DNA from: Gryllus longicercus
Lineage: Eukaryota > Arthropoda > Insecta > Orthoptera > Gryllidae
Reading direction: 5' to 3'
NCBI GenBank assembly: GCA_038098605.1
Contig: JAZDUA010000059.1
Span: 620,001-684,000 of the forward strand
Length of the DNA stretch: 64,000 nucleotides
Of this stretch, positions 1 to 9,591 are shown in pieces. The position numbers and the translations under genes are program-made. The notes below the pieces were generated by a model. That model saw only the letters and a program-made list of their open reading frames with translations. It made no database searches and was not told where the DNA came from. Within the stretch, counting starts at the first letter, position 1. The number at the start of each line of letters is the position of its first letter.

Positions 1-73
1 AGTTTGAGTAAAGCCAGACCCGAGATCCAGAACACTAAAATTTACGGCCTTGCTTAAATTATCCAAAATCGCA

Positions 74-195
74 GACTGCGCGGCCGCGCGCGCGCACTTG
101 GCGCAGCTGAAGGCCACCAGTTTCAGCTGCAACAAGCCTGCTACATTGCCGAACATACTATCCAGCTTTATATCAAGATGGACAATATGAAGTTC
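74..195 (-). pseudogene. kinase exon 8 fragment, truncated
   Basis: After the TTTTCTAG acceptor the copy reads ELHIVHLDIKLDSMFGN and continues to about CAKCARAAAQS, then loses similarity at 74. P-D-N is changed to L-D-S, and one codon (Ile) is missing. The flanking intron on the high-coordinate side still matches kinase intron 7, which points to DNA-level duplication. Confidence 0.8.
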
Positions 196-776
196 CTAGA
201 AAAAGATAAACATTTAAGTGAAGCTACAACTTTGGAATTGAGTTAGTCAAAAAATATATGCTGAAAGTGATATATATTGCACTATTAGGAAAGATACTAG
301 TTACTTCCCCCAATATTGACCTGATGTCACCATTTCGTAGTATTGGCCTGATATTTGGTCCGCCATGTCCCATTAAATCTTAACTAACGAAACTGAAAAA
401 CAAATATTTAGAATTACTGGGAAGGTAGGTAAGAAAAAAACTTTGTACACATTGCAAAAATTCTGTGAAGTTACATTTGGTGTCGGTATAATGGGGTCAG
501 TATTAAGTCAATGCCGATCCAGGTGGCCATGATCACTAAGGCAGTAGTGCCGTGGAGGGCTCTAGCATCGTGAATTGGAATCCCTTCTCGGACCTTTCTG
601 TTCGTCCTTTCACCGCTCTCCATCACTGCTTCAGTATACTGACACCCCTGACGTTAATCAAGTGGTCACTAATGACCTCGCAGTTAATGCGACCTTAAAA
701 TATACTAATGTTTTTCACATAATAGTATCTATCAAGCAAATGATCGGGTTCATGGTGTTTAGGAGTTATTAATTAC
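196..776 (-). repeat. copy of kinase intron 7
   Basis: This stretch resembles the intron at 38492..38915 over much of its length, for example around AAAAAATATATGCTGAAA and TACTAGTTACTTCC. It is longer by about 160 bases. No gene is seen in it. Confidence 0.7.
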
Positions 777-995
777 CTCTAGTTTCTTAAGTGCCCGGAA
801 TAACTGCCGGAGAACAGTTGCGGTTTCCGACATTCTGGCCAGCTCAGGGGACCGCTGGACCATGAAGGCTTAAAGGTCTAAATGTAAAGCCTCCATGGCC
901 ACGAGCAGCCGGCCGTGCAGTTGGAAAGTCACCAACATCCGCAGCAGGTGGTGTTCGCTCGGGTTGTTCTGAGCTATGCGCGACAACGCCCGAGC
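777..995 (-). pseudogene. kinase exon 7 copy with a nonsense codon
   Basis: It has exactly the functional exon's length (219 bases), with CTGCAG acceptor and GAG|GTAATT donor retained. The reading starts ARALSRIAQNNPSEHHLLRM. A TAA follows HLDL where the functional copy has LEAF. So the splice sites survive but the frame is broken. Confidence 0.85.
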
Positions 996-1366
996 CTGCA
1001 GATACACGAAACAGTATTAAATAACTTCATCCAAACACAAAGATATAGGAAAATAATTTTATTAAAATAAATTCATTTTACGTAAGCACATGTTCGTGAA
1101 TTTTAGGATTCCATCAGCGTTAAAGGCCACTGCAATGGGACAAAAGCTACTCTATTGAGGAAACATTGTAATTCCATTAATGAAGCCATCGTTTCATATT
1201 TTCCACTCTATATTAATCACATAATAATTATAAAGAAACGTAACATGGAAATTGTATAAAATTCGTTGAAAGCAATTTTTATTATTTTCTCTATTTGCAA
1301 AGAATTAGTGCAGCTTTGCAAATCCAATTCTTTTCCTTCATTGCTTTTGCTTAAAATTGAACTTAC
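996..1366 (-). repeat. copy of kinase intron 6
   Basis: The spacing between the exon 6 and exon 7 copies here (371 bases) is nearly that of the functional gene (369). Blocks such as AAAGGCCACTGCAATGGGAC are shared with 39265..39285. This shows the duplication included introns. Confidence 0.75.
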
Positions 1367-1445
1367 CTCGTTCCTCGCTGAGGTGCATCAGCTACCCTGC
1401 AACTGCAGGGCCTTCACCACACACATTTCGGAGGCGCCGCTCGCC
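1367..1445 (-). pseudogene. kinase exon 6 copy, chimeric and with a stop
   Basis: The 3' part matches exon 6 (VKALQLQGS, then TGA, then SARNE and a GTAAGT donor). The 5' part does not match exon 6; it ends in a C-run on the plus strand next to GGCGCCGCTCGCC, a piece found in exon 8. It therefore appears to join exon 8 sequence to exon 6 sequence. Confidence 0.65.
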
Positions 1446-1489
1446 CCCCCCCCCCTTCGTTTACAATTCGTTGCGAATGTAAGCACAGA

Positions 1490-1757
1490 ATTTTAATGAT
1501 TACTTTCTTGGTTGCAAACACAAATGAATTTAATTGCACATTTTTACGACTAATGTCTTCCATGCATATATAATCGTGATATAAATTCAATTTAAGAATG
1601 AATGGATAATGAAGTTTTCAATTGATAATTTAAATTTAAAGTAGGAGACGAACTCGTATCCAGTTAGAAAATTATCGTGAGAGATCCAAAATATTACACT
1701 TCCTATAGCAATGACGAGGCAGCAGTCGCTGGGAAGTCTTTGACTCACCCTGAGCGT
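1490..1757 (-). pseudogene. kinase exon 8 3' end and intron 8 remnant
   Basis: ACGCTCAGGGTGAGTCA (1742..1758, minus) is the exact end of exon 8 with its donor. The DNA after it, at about 1500..1740, resembles intron 8 as seen at 2030..2330. This second, decayed copy sits directly downstream of an exon 9 copy, where exon 10 would be expected. Confidence 0.6.
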
Positions 1758-1816
1758 ACACGTTTAAAGGCTTTTTTCAATGTAAATTTCAGGGATAATG
1801 AAATATTTTTCCATAC

Positions 1817-1972
1817 CTTTTGAGCATGCAGCATCCTGATTAGGAGCTGCCTGAAATGAAGAACCTGGACGGCGTATCTTCCGTCAGCCTCCAGATTCAA
1901 CATCCTCACGTGCTCGGTCCCTACGTGCCCCAAAGATGGCACGCTCGGGCATCCCTCAACCGAGGGGCATTC
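1817..1972 (-). pseudogene. kinase exon 9 copy, open and with splice sites
   Basis: It is 156 bases long, like the functional exon 9, with ATTCCAG acceptor and AAG|GTATGG donor. The 52 codons have no stop and differ from the functional exon at only a few residues, for example HVRML for HVTML and LHAQK for LQAQN. It is classed as a pseudogene because its neighbouring exons are broken. It could still be spliced. Confidence 0.75.
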
Positions 1973-2333
1973 CTGGAATTATTGTTAAAAAGTAAGAATG
2001 GATGAACCAAACAATTTGTTTTTAATATGACACACAATTTTTTATCTTTCCTTTCGTGTTAGTTGGGACAAGTGGATTTTAATGCACTATTTTTTGAACT
2101 AATATCCTCCTCACATAAACAAACGGAATAATTCATTGAATTGAATATCCACCAATGAAAGGATAAACAAATTTCCAATTGATAATCGAAATTTACAACA
2201 CGTGACGAACGTCGTTTCAAATTGTGGAATGGTCTCGAGAGACCGCAGAAGTTTGAGAACTCTTATAGAACGGAAGAGGGACCACTCGCTGTGAAGAAAT
2301 GATCCGCACTCTTGTGTTGTCACGTTGACTCAC

Positions 2334-2861
2334 CCTGAGCGTCCAGCCGCCGCCTTCTGTCCTCCGGAAGAAGGTGGCCGTGCGCCCAGGCCGCTCACCT
2401 GTAATGCAATGCACCTATATGCCAAAAAAACTCACCTGTAATCCAATATCTGAAGGCGAAACTACATTTTCCATACTGTGGTTTTCATTTCATTCATTAC
2501 ACGAAAACAGCCTGTGCACCCGGGCCGATCCAGCAGCGCCGCAGGGAGCGCGCCGTGCGTGCGGCATACGGCGCCCAGCAGCTGCGCGTCGCTGCGAGCG
2601 GGGTAGAGCGGGCGCGCGGTGGCCAGCTCGGCCGCCACGCACCCCACCGACCACACGTCGGCGGCGCCGCTCGCCCCCCTGGCCCAGCGCAACCTCGGGC
2701 GCGCGGTACCCCCTCGCCTGGGCCCTGGTGGATTGCGCGGCCGCGCGCGCGCTCTTGGCGCAGCTGAAGTCCACCAGCTTCAGCTGCGACAAGCCACGCG
2801 CCGCGACGTTGCCGAACATGATACTGTCCGGCTTAATATCTAGATCGACAATATAGTGTTC
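2334..2861 (-). pseudogene. kinase exon 8 copy with insertion and frameshift
   Basis: The copy spans acceptor to donor. HLDIKPDN has become DLDIKPDS. An extra base in a C-run near 2675 shifts the frame after EVALGQG. About 120 bases (2396..2515) derived from the kinase terminal exon and 3' UTR interrupt it, flanked by an imperfect 14-base direct repeat (2382..2395 and 2516..2529). Confidence 0.85.
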
Positions 2862-3057
2862 CTAGAAGAAATACATTTAATTGAAAACTACTACATTGAG
2901 ATTGTTAGTCAAAAGGTGTATCTTAAACGTATGTGTTATATCAAATTATTTGGAATGTGTGAAAATACTCCGCAGCAATGTTGATGTATATTAGTGTGCA
3001 AAATTACTATTAAATAGTACACCACAAATAGTGAAATTCTAATTGTTCATATCCGCT

Positions 3058-3148
3058 TCTAAAGGCGATGAGCTTCAGCTGCGCCAAGCACGACGACGTT
3101 GCGAAACATATTGTCCGACTTAATGTCCAAGTGGTCATTACAAAGTTC
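3058..3148 (-). pseudogene. kinase exon 8 5' fragment
   Basis: After TTTGCTAG the reading is ELCNDHLDIKSDNMF, with a later frameshift into AQLKLIAF. It is the most upstream fragment (minus strand) of this cluster. The surrounding 2880..3300 resembles a tandem repeat of intron 7 sequence. Confidence 0.7.
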
Positions 3149-3159
3149 CTAGCAAAAAA

Positions 3160-4229
3160 CGTATTTAATTGAGTACTTCTAACGTTTCGGATTCCAAAGG
3201 TATTTCCTAAAACTATTTGACATACCAAATTATTTGGAAAGGGTCAAAATACTTCGCAGCAATATTGGCGTATATTAGTGTCGACAATACTATGTAAGTA
3301 TTGTATCTTAGTTCAAAGACTTGTAATAAAAGGTCTTGCTGGTTCGCGCAAGAGATTAATGAAATGACAAAACATTTAGGCAGTTAGCACAAATTAGCTT
3401 TACCATCTGCTTTCAAACATTAGTTAAGGGAGGAAATCTTGTTTTACTTGCCCATTAAGTTAAGCAAGATTGTCGCACAGTGTACCACGCCCATTTCGCT
3501 TTGCTGCGTCGCGCCAAAAGCAGCTGATGAAAGTACTCTCGGATTGTCAGAACGTAGCCCCGGCCTTTATTTAATTCATTTAGATCCGTTATTCTAGCGT
3601 TACATTAAGTTTCGCGATGCGCGAAGACGTCTTAGGTTGCAATATAATCAAGATACTGGTAGTTCTGCTTTTAGTTTTTAACAACGCGTGCGAACGTAGT
3701 CTTAAATAGAAACGTCTATTTCTCTCGTGAAAGCGACTCCTTGAGGCGTTTAACGTGTTGTCGATGCTTCAGCCCGGCGCGCGGAAGTGATGAAATCTGC
3801 TGCTGCTGGCGTGGAGACGTTTAGGAGAGCACTGAGCTCCAATCCGCGTAAAAGGATCCCCTGCCATTTCTTTTTGCAAGTGATTAAAAATATTCCGTAG
3901 TTTTCGACAAGAAATTTTTCGTTAAATTTTTAGTTGCGAAGCAGTTATTGGAGTGTTTATTCCTTGTTCCTTCCTTCGTTTATTTCGCACTTACGCTCGC
4001 GTAGTTTGATAGGAATAAAAACTATCTTGACCACTGTGCGTTGAAATGTGCATGTGTTGCTCTTAATTACACCAATAAATTTGTTTCTATTTGAAATCAA
4101 ACTGAACAAAGCCTGCTCGAGATGGGGCAATTGGCGTAGGGATTATACTACAATACTTGCCACAGATAGATTAGGATATTATACATTAGATAATTATTAG
4201 TAGCTGATAATTTAACATAATTTAACTGG
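3160..4229. other. no gene recognised
   Basis: The sequence is mixed AT-rich with moderate GC islands. I see no kinase exon piece, transposon motif or RNA gene. Confidence 0.5.
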
Positions 4230-4530
4230 GTGTACGTTGGAAACTGAGGGCCGATTCTTAGTCTAACGCATTTCAATGGCCTCTGCCAGTGTTTTGGGAT
4301 CGCGGCTAATTACTACGGGTAGAATGTGAGTATTCATTAATCCCTGCGTAAAAGAGGCCTGCGAGGGGTTCTCCGTAAATTCTTAGATGCCGACTCGGTG
4401 GTCAACGGGGCACATTGCCAAACTAACCTGTCTCAAAATTCCGAGCAAGGCCTCCAACCAATTCGTCCACTCGCTTACATGCCCGTTTTACTTTTGACAC
4501 GCTTCGAATAATTGATAGACATAAAAATCA
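4230..4530 (-). pseudogene. LTR-retrotransposon gag remnant
   Basis: The minus strand reads VSEWTNWLEALLGILRQ, then FTQGLMNTHILPVVISRDP, then KTLAEAIEM and, after a one-base shift, ESALSF. The order and the phrase RDPKTLAEAIEMA are typical of Ty3/Gypsy gag capsid regions in arthropods. Stops and a frameshift make it dead. No pol or LTR is seen beside it. Confidence 0.5.
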
Positions 4531-5337
4531 AGCGTATGCTGAGTACCAAAAGCGCGCAACTGTGATTTCACTTTTCAAGAAGAAATATCTTTTAATTGCA
4601 ACGCCTGAGCAGTCACACCATAAATTTTACAACGTAAAATCATTAATTTTTCACGGTTGTGCAGAGGAATTAGTGAAATGACCATTTGTACCGGCATTAT
4701 AATTCGTAATTCCTCTTTGTTGCCCTATTCGTAATTCGTAATTCCCCTTTGTGCACTCCGGAATCAAACTCGCTACTTCTTAATTCTGTAAATAACCCGC
4801 GTCAAATTGAGGGGGAGTGGCCCGTGCTCCGCTGTCTACGTTACAAACTGCTTTTGCCATTCTGGCACCTTCGGGCTAAAGAATGGGGGCCTCCTCAGAC
4901 TCAGTAGCTTGTTCTTGAGATCGAAATGGGCTTTCTGGCGGAGTTCGTACTGGAGAAGAAATTACAACAGAATCCTGCCTTCTGCCCTGTGCACTTATGT
5001 AAATACTGTCGTAAATTCTGTCGACAAACGGCCATTCTTCTGAAGAACCTGAATCAGTGATCTGCGTCCGCGATAGACAAAACTAACCTAACGCCCATTG
5101 GACTGGGCCAGGCGGGAATGCTGGATGACGACTACTGAAGTTCTCACGCACTCAGATTCAGCACTACAACAGTTCGACTGCGCCGAACATTTTTCTTACT
5201 ACAATTTAACAAGTGAACTGAGATGGACGAGGCTGGCCTGGTAACATAAACGCAATATTCAGCTTTACAATTTTGTATCAGTTACAACTACAACATATAT
5301 TGTTGTATATTATTGTAGATTTATTGTTGTATTGTCA
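4531..5337. other. no gene recognised
   Basis: It includes a short TTGTTGTAT-rich simple sequence near 5290..5335. Nothing else is identifiable. Confidence 0.5.
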
Positions 5338-5850
5338 TTGAAGTGGCCGAAATAACATTTATAGTAAATTACAAAATAGTATGGGAAATAAACTACCATA
5401 AGGTCTAAGGGACAACACTAAGAAAAAGTTTTCGCAGAGCGGTGAGGCCCAAAGCACAAATTGACAAAGACGGCGGCTCGTCTCTTTATTTAGACACCCG
5501 GAAGACTTTAGGATGAAAAAATTGACATTTTTGTTGTTGTAATTTATTTTTAATAGTGCGTTGATTAAGCCAATATAATTTATTCATCTTTTAGACCTCT
5601 AAATGCCTTTAATGCCTTAAGTTGTAAAAAATGTGCTTGGAGGCCACGCCTTCATAATATTTTCCACCAACGGATAATTGAAGCTGAAAAAATACTCAGA
5701 ACATCAGTAAAGAGGAAAGAATCAATAGCTGAGGAAAGGAAGACAGAGAAATTGAAATGCAGTATTGTGATGAGTATGTGGGCAGGACAATTTTATCCGG
5801 GTTGTAACTGCAGAAAACGCCGCTTCTTAAAACTTCAATTTTTTCAGCAT
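5338..5850. repeat. dispersed repeat, copy 1
   Basis: This resembles 22330..22765 over most of its length, sharing AAGTGGCCGAAATAAC, GGTCTAAGGGACAAC, TTGGAGGCCACGCCTT and CAGAAAACGCC in the same order. It has no coding capacity, so it is probably a non-autonomous or dead repeat. Copy 2 has small deletions. Confidence 0.7.
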
Positions 5851-6083
5851 TCAGGTACAGATATTTTTAAAACTATTGCATGAACATTCCTTAATTGTTT
5901 GGTAGTGGTGTAATACAACAGATTACATACTGAGCTTGCAACAAAATTTTGTTGTAAAATACGTTCTATAAAATATCTATGCTCTTAAAGAACCATAGGT
6001 TTATTGCTAATTCAAAAATTAAAAAGATCCAATCCAATTATATTTTCTGTCAGATGTAAGTCATCGAAAATGAAGTGTACACT

Positions 6084-6293
6084 GGTATTGTAAAGGAAAT
6101 AATCTCCACAAAAGTTTTAATTATTTTATTAACAATTTTCCATAGTTAACTTTCGGGAAACACTTTTCCCATCCTCAGTGGATCTCTAGCAAAATGGAGA
6201 AATGAAACATAAGTTGAACACAAAACGGGGGGGGGGGTCTACAGTGAATATAGTGGAAAAATAAATAATATCATATAAATACAAAAAGAAAAG
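6084..6293 (-). repeat. downstream pseudo-LTR of the Penelope-like element
   Basis: This is a direct repeat of 8935..9137 with small indels, mainly in the G-run and in AATAAATAATATC. It lies after the end of the endonuclease frame. It contains the hammerhead-like motif at 6140..6186. Confidence 0.85.
6140..6186 (-). ncRNA. hammerhead ribozyme-like motif, copy in downstream pseudo-LTR
   Basis: On the minus strand, GATCCA precedes the core CTGAGGA. A GGGAAA/TTTCCC stem with loop AGTG follows, then GAAA. A very short AGT/ACT helix III with loop TA comes next, then A and TGGA, which pairs back to TCCA as helix I. This matches the minimal type I hammerhead known from Penelope-like elements. One T after the core is unpaired in this copy. 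Activity is untested. Confidence 0.65.
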
Positions 6294-6489
6294 AAGATAA
6301 CTTACTGCTCAAGCAACGCGGATCTCCCGTGAATGTTCACAAATTGTCAAAAATATAAAACATGGTGGTAACAGCTAGATGGCAGCCATCTTTTCGAATG
6401 GGAGAAGAGGAAGCCTAACAATGAAGGGAAAGGGAGTGGGGGAAGAAGAGAAGAAAGGATAGTCATAAAAGGACTACTCAAAAGAATGA

Positions 6490-8934
6490 TTAGGCGATAG
6501 TTAATAAAATATTTAGAATGGGACTGCTTTTAATCAAGGAATGTTCATTCAAGACCGAAAAATTAGTGTTTTTGAAAAGTTTTAGAATTTCCAAGTTCTC
6601 CAAAATGTTCATTTTTGTGCCTTTGTTGACTAGGTGAAGAATTTTAAAATTATAAATGGGGTCAAAAGAATGGTTAAATTGAATCAAATGATTGGCAAAG
6701 GTAGAAGTGTCTAAATTTTGTTTCCAACATCTAATATGCTCATTAATTCTAACTGAAAATTTTCTGCCTGTTTGGCCTACATATGCTGAATTACAGTTAT
6801 TACAAGTTAATTGATAAATTCCACTTCTTTCAATGGAGGGGATAGGTGATTTGGAACTAGGAAACAAAGATTGGAGGGAGTTTAGGGTTTTGTTGGCTAC
6901 TGAGATATTGTATTTAGTGAAACATTGTCCTATACGTTTGGATACAGGACCTATATAGGGGATGCAAATAAATTTCTTTTGTTCTATAGAGCCATGTTGA
7001 GGAAAAACCTTATTAAAAATAATTTAACACTTTTTTGGTGGATAAGTTTTTGATTGTCAGGGGATCATATCCATTATTTAAGGCAATGGTTAGAATGGTA
7101 TTGACTTCATTACTAAAATCTATATCAGTCATGGGAACCTGGAATAGTCTGTTGATCCAGGAGTGGAAAACAGCAAATTTATGATTGTGAATATGATTAG
7201 AATGGGAAGGTATGACTGTATCAGTATGGGTAGGTTTTCTGAATATTTTAAAATTGTGTCTTGAGTTTATTATAGTGATTGTTAAATCAAGGAAATTCAG
7301 AGAATGGTTCTGTTCAATTTCCATTGAGAATTTTATTTTGGAGTGAAAAGAATTGAGAAAATCAAAGAACTGGCTCAATTGCCTAGATGTTCCTGACCAA
7401 AGACATATAATGTCATTAACATACCTGTAAAAATGTTTTTGAGGAGAGGATTCGAGCTACTAAATATGTTTTTCTCAAAGTTATCCATAAACAGTTCAGC
7501 GAAAAGAGGGGAACCGTTGGAGCCCATAGCTAATCCTTCTGTTTGAGAATAGAACTTGTGGTTGAAAGTGAAAAAATTGTGTTATACGTACATCTAGTAG
7601 TTTGATAAAGTCTATTTTTTCTAAGTGTGATTGATTTGATTTCATTATATGATAAATATGCACTTCATTAGGGGGAATGCTGGTAAATAAATTTTTCACA
7701 TCAAAAGAAACTAATTTTGCATTGGGGGGGAACATCAATATCTTTAATTTTATTAATGAGACCAAAGAATTAATTAATTTAAATCTAGAGTTAAAATGGG
7801 TGGTAGAATTAAAAGGAGGGATAATAAATTTAAAAAGAGGGGAAATGCTAGAATTGAAAAAACTAACCACAGGTCTAACAGGAAGATTTTCTTTATGTAG
7901 TTTAATAAGGCCATACAACCTAGGACATTGGGGATTCATGACCTGAAGGAATTTCTTTTTATACTGTGGGATAAGTGAATTGGTTGGTATGGTGTTCCTA
8001 ACCTTTTGGTGAAAAGATGGAGAAGGGTCTTTGTCAAGGCAACTAAATTCATTTTCATCGAACAATCTTTGCAATTTATCAATGTAGTCTTTTCTGTGTA
8101 TAATGACAATAGAATTGCCTTTATCAGCTTTGTTAATGAGTAAGTTTTGAGTTTCACTTTTTCAATTAATTTATGGGTAGATTTTATAAGTAAAGGGAGA
8201 GATGGTGGTGGAGGTCTGTTAACTTCATCAGATAGGATTTTAGAACAATAGATCATGATAGAATTGGAATTAATATTATCTTTAATAATGTTTAGAGCTT
8301 CTTCAGTGCTCACTGCTAGATTAGTTAAAACTTTACTAGAAGGGTGATGTTTAGGTGCAAACTTTAAGCCATAGGATAACAACTTAATTTCATCATTATT
8401 GAAATTAACATCAGATAAGTTCATAATTCTGGGGTAGAAGGTTTGATTACTGGAGTTCGAATCAGGGGTCTGTGAAGATACGTTTTTACTGTCTAGTTGT
8501 TTACTTTTTAGTTTGTCTAATTTGTTTTTTAATTTAGTCATTTTTAGGCAATTTTCATTAAATTTGATATTCCTTATTTTTCTGTCAAGAAGAAGAAACT
8601 CAAGGGGGGAGCATAATTGAGAAAGACGGGTGTGAGAAATAAACAGGTAATAGGAAAGAGAATCTGTTATAGAGGACCATTTGTAAAGTTCATGCTTAAT
8701 CCACGTTACCTGGGCAGTGTTCACAGCTTTTCTTGCGGAAGAAGTCTTGGAATTGGTCTTGAGGTTCACATACACAGGCACTATCTTGAAAAATAAGCAC
8801 ATTTTGTTGAACCAAATGCTTCTGTTAGCAGAATCAAATTTTCCTTTCAAGTTGCTAAAGAGTTTTGCTACAGACGGTCGATCAGCGTGTTGAATAAAAT
8901 CCGAGGTGGTAGCAGATATCTTGTGGTAATCCAT
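6490..8934 (-). pseudogene. Penelope-like polyprotein, frameshifted
   Basis: The frame opens right after the upstream repeat with MDYHKISATTSDFIQ. In order come NKADKGNSIVII (after a frameshift near 8150), RLYGLIKLHK, VRPVVS, the RT motif A SFDVKNLFTSIP, motif B GLAMGSNGSPLFAE, and motif C YVND instead of YVDD. A C-terminal GIY-YIG domain follows: SGIYQLTCNNCNSAYVGQTG, then RINEH. The CxxC before YVGQTG is usual in Penelope endonucleases. At least three frame changes are needed to follow it, and the first catalytic Asp of motif C is Asn, so it is inactive. Confidence 0.85.
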
Positions 8935-9137
8935 GGTATTGTTAAGGAAATCTCCACAAAAGTTTTAATAATTTTATTAACAAATTTCCATAGTTAACTT
9001 TCTGGGAACACTTTTCTCATCCTCAGTGGATCTCTAGCAAAATGGAGAAAAAAAACAAACATAAGTTGAACACAAAACGGGGGGGTGTACAGTGAATATA
9101 GTGGAAAAATAAATATCATATAAATACAAAAAGAAAA
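8935..9137 (-). repeat. upstream pseudo-LTR of the Penelope-like element
   Basis: This is a direct repeat of 6084..6293, from GGTATTGT to ACAAAAAGAAAAG, including a G-run and AATAAATATCATATAAATAC. The ORF begins at its edge. It contains the hammerhead-like motif at 8987..9033. Confidence 0.85.
8987..9033 (-). ncRNA. hammerhead ribozyme-like motif, copy in upstream pseudo-LTR
   Basis: It has the same core (CTGAGGA, GAAA, AGTTAACTA, TGGA) and the same helix I as the other copy. Helix II pairs TGAGAA with TTCCCA, with one A/C mismatch. Comparing both copies suggests an ancestral TGGGAA/TTCCCA helix. Confidence 0.6.
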
Positions 9138-9327
9138 GTGGAAATAGTGCTCGACGTTGCCGATCGCGTAACTCTTCTGATCTGAAATAACAAGGGAAAC
9201 TTGGATCGGCTAGGATGATCGGGTGATTAATTCGGGAATCTCAGTAATAACAAGCTTATTTTCTAAATTGGTCTTCAGAGCTATGTAAAGAAATTCAGCT
9301 TACACAAATTTCAGAATAACTACTCGA

Positions 9328-9330
<3 letters not shown>

Positions 9331-9362
<32 letters not shown>
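9331..9362. repeat. (AAT)n microsatellite
   Basis: It lies at the 3' end of LINE A, which runs on the minus strand. Confidence 0.9.
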
Positions 9363-9363
<1 letters not shown>

Positions 9364-9591
9364 TACATTATTAATACAAATCAATTATGTTTGCAACTAC
9401 ATCAAATTTATCGATAGTAGTAGATTCTAGATTTATAACTTGAACTGGTTAGGAGGCAAGTTTTGACCAGTTTTTTTCTTCTTCTATTCTCCTTCTATTT
9501 CACAGGATGTGATATGCAGTTCTTTTTTCTTTGCTTCAGCTTGAAACAGTTTACATGAAACAGAAAGTCTAATGGAATAAGAAATTCTTAT

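Larger units (their letters stand above)
6084..9137 (-). mobile_element. Penelope-like retroelement with pseudo-LTRs
   Basis: A single decayed polyprotein frame (reverse transcriptase, then GIY-YIG endonuclease) is flanked by two direct repeats of about 205 bases (8935..9137 upstream, 6084..6293 downstream on the minus strand). RT followed by GIY-YIG and direct pseudo-LTRs is the known architecture of Penelope-like elements. The element is broken by several frameshifts. It lies between the dispersed repeat and LINE A. Confidence 0.88.

Noticed and set aside
9330..9375. CRISPR-like or regulatory array
   Set aside because: It is a simple AAT microsatellite at a LINE 3' end.
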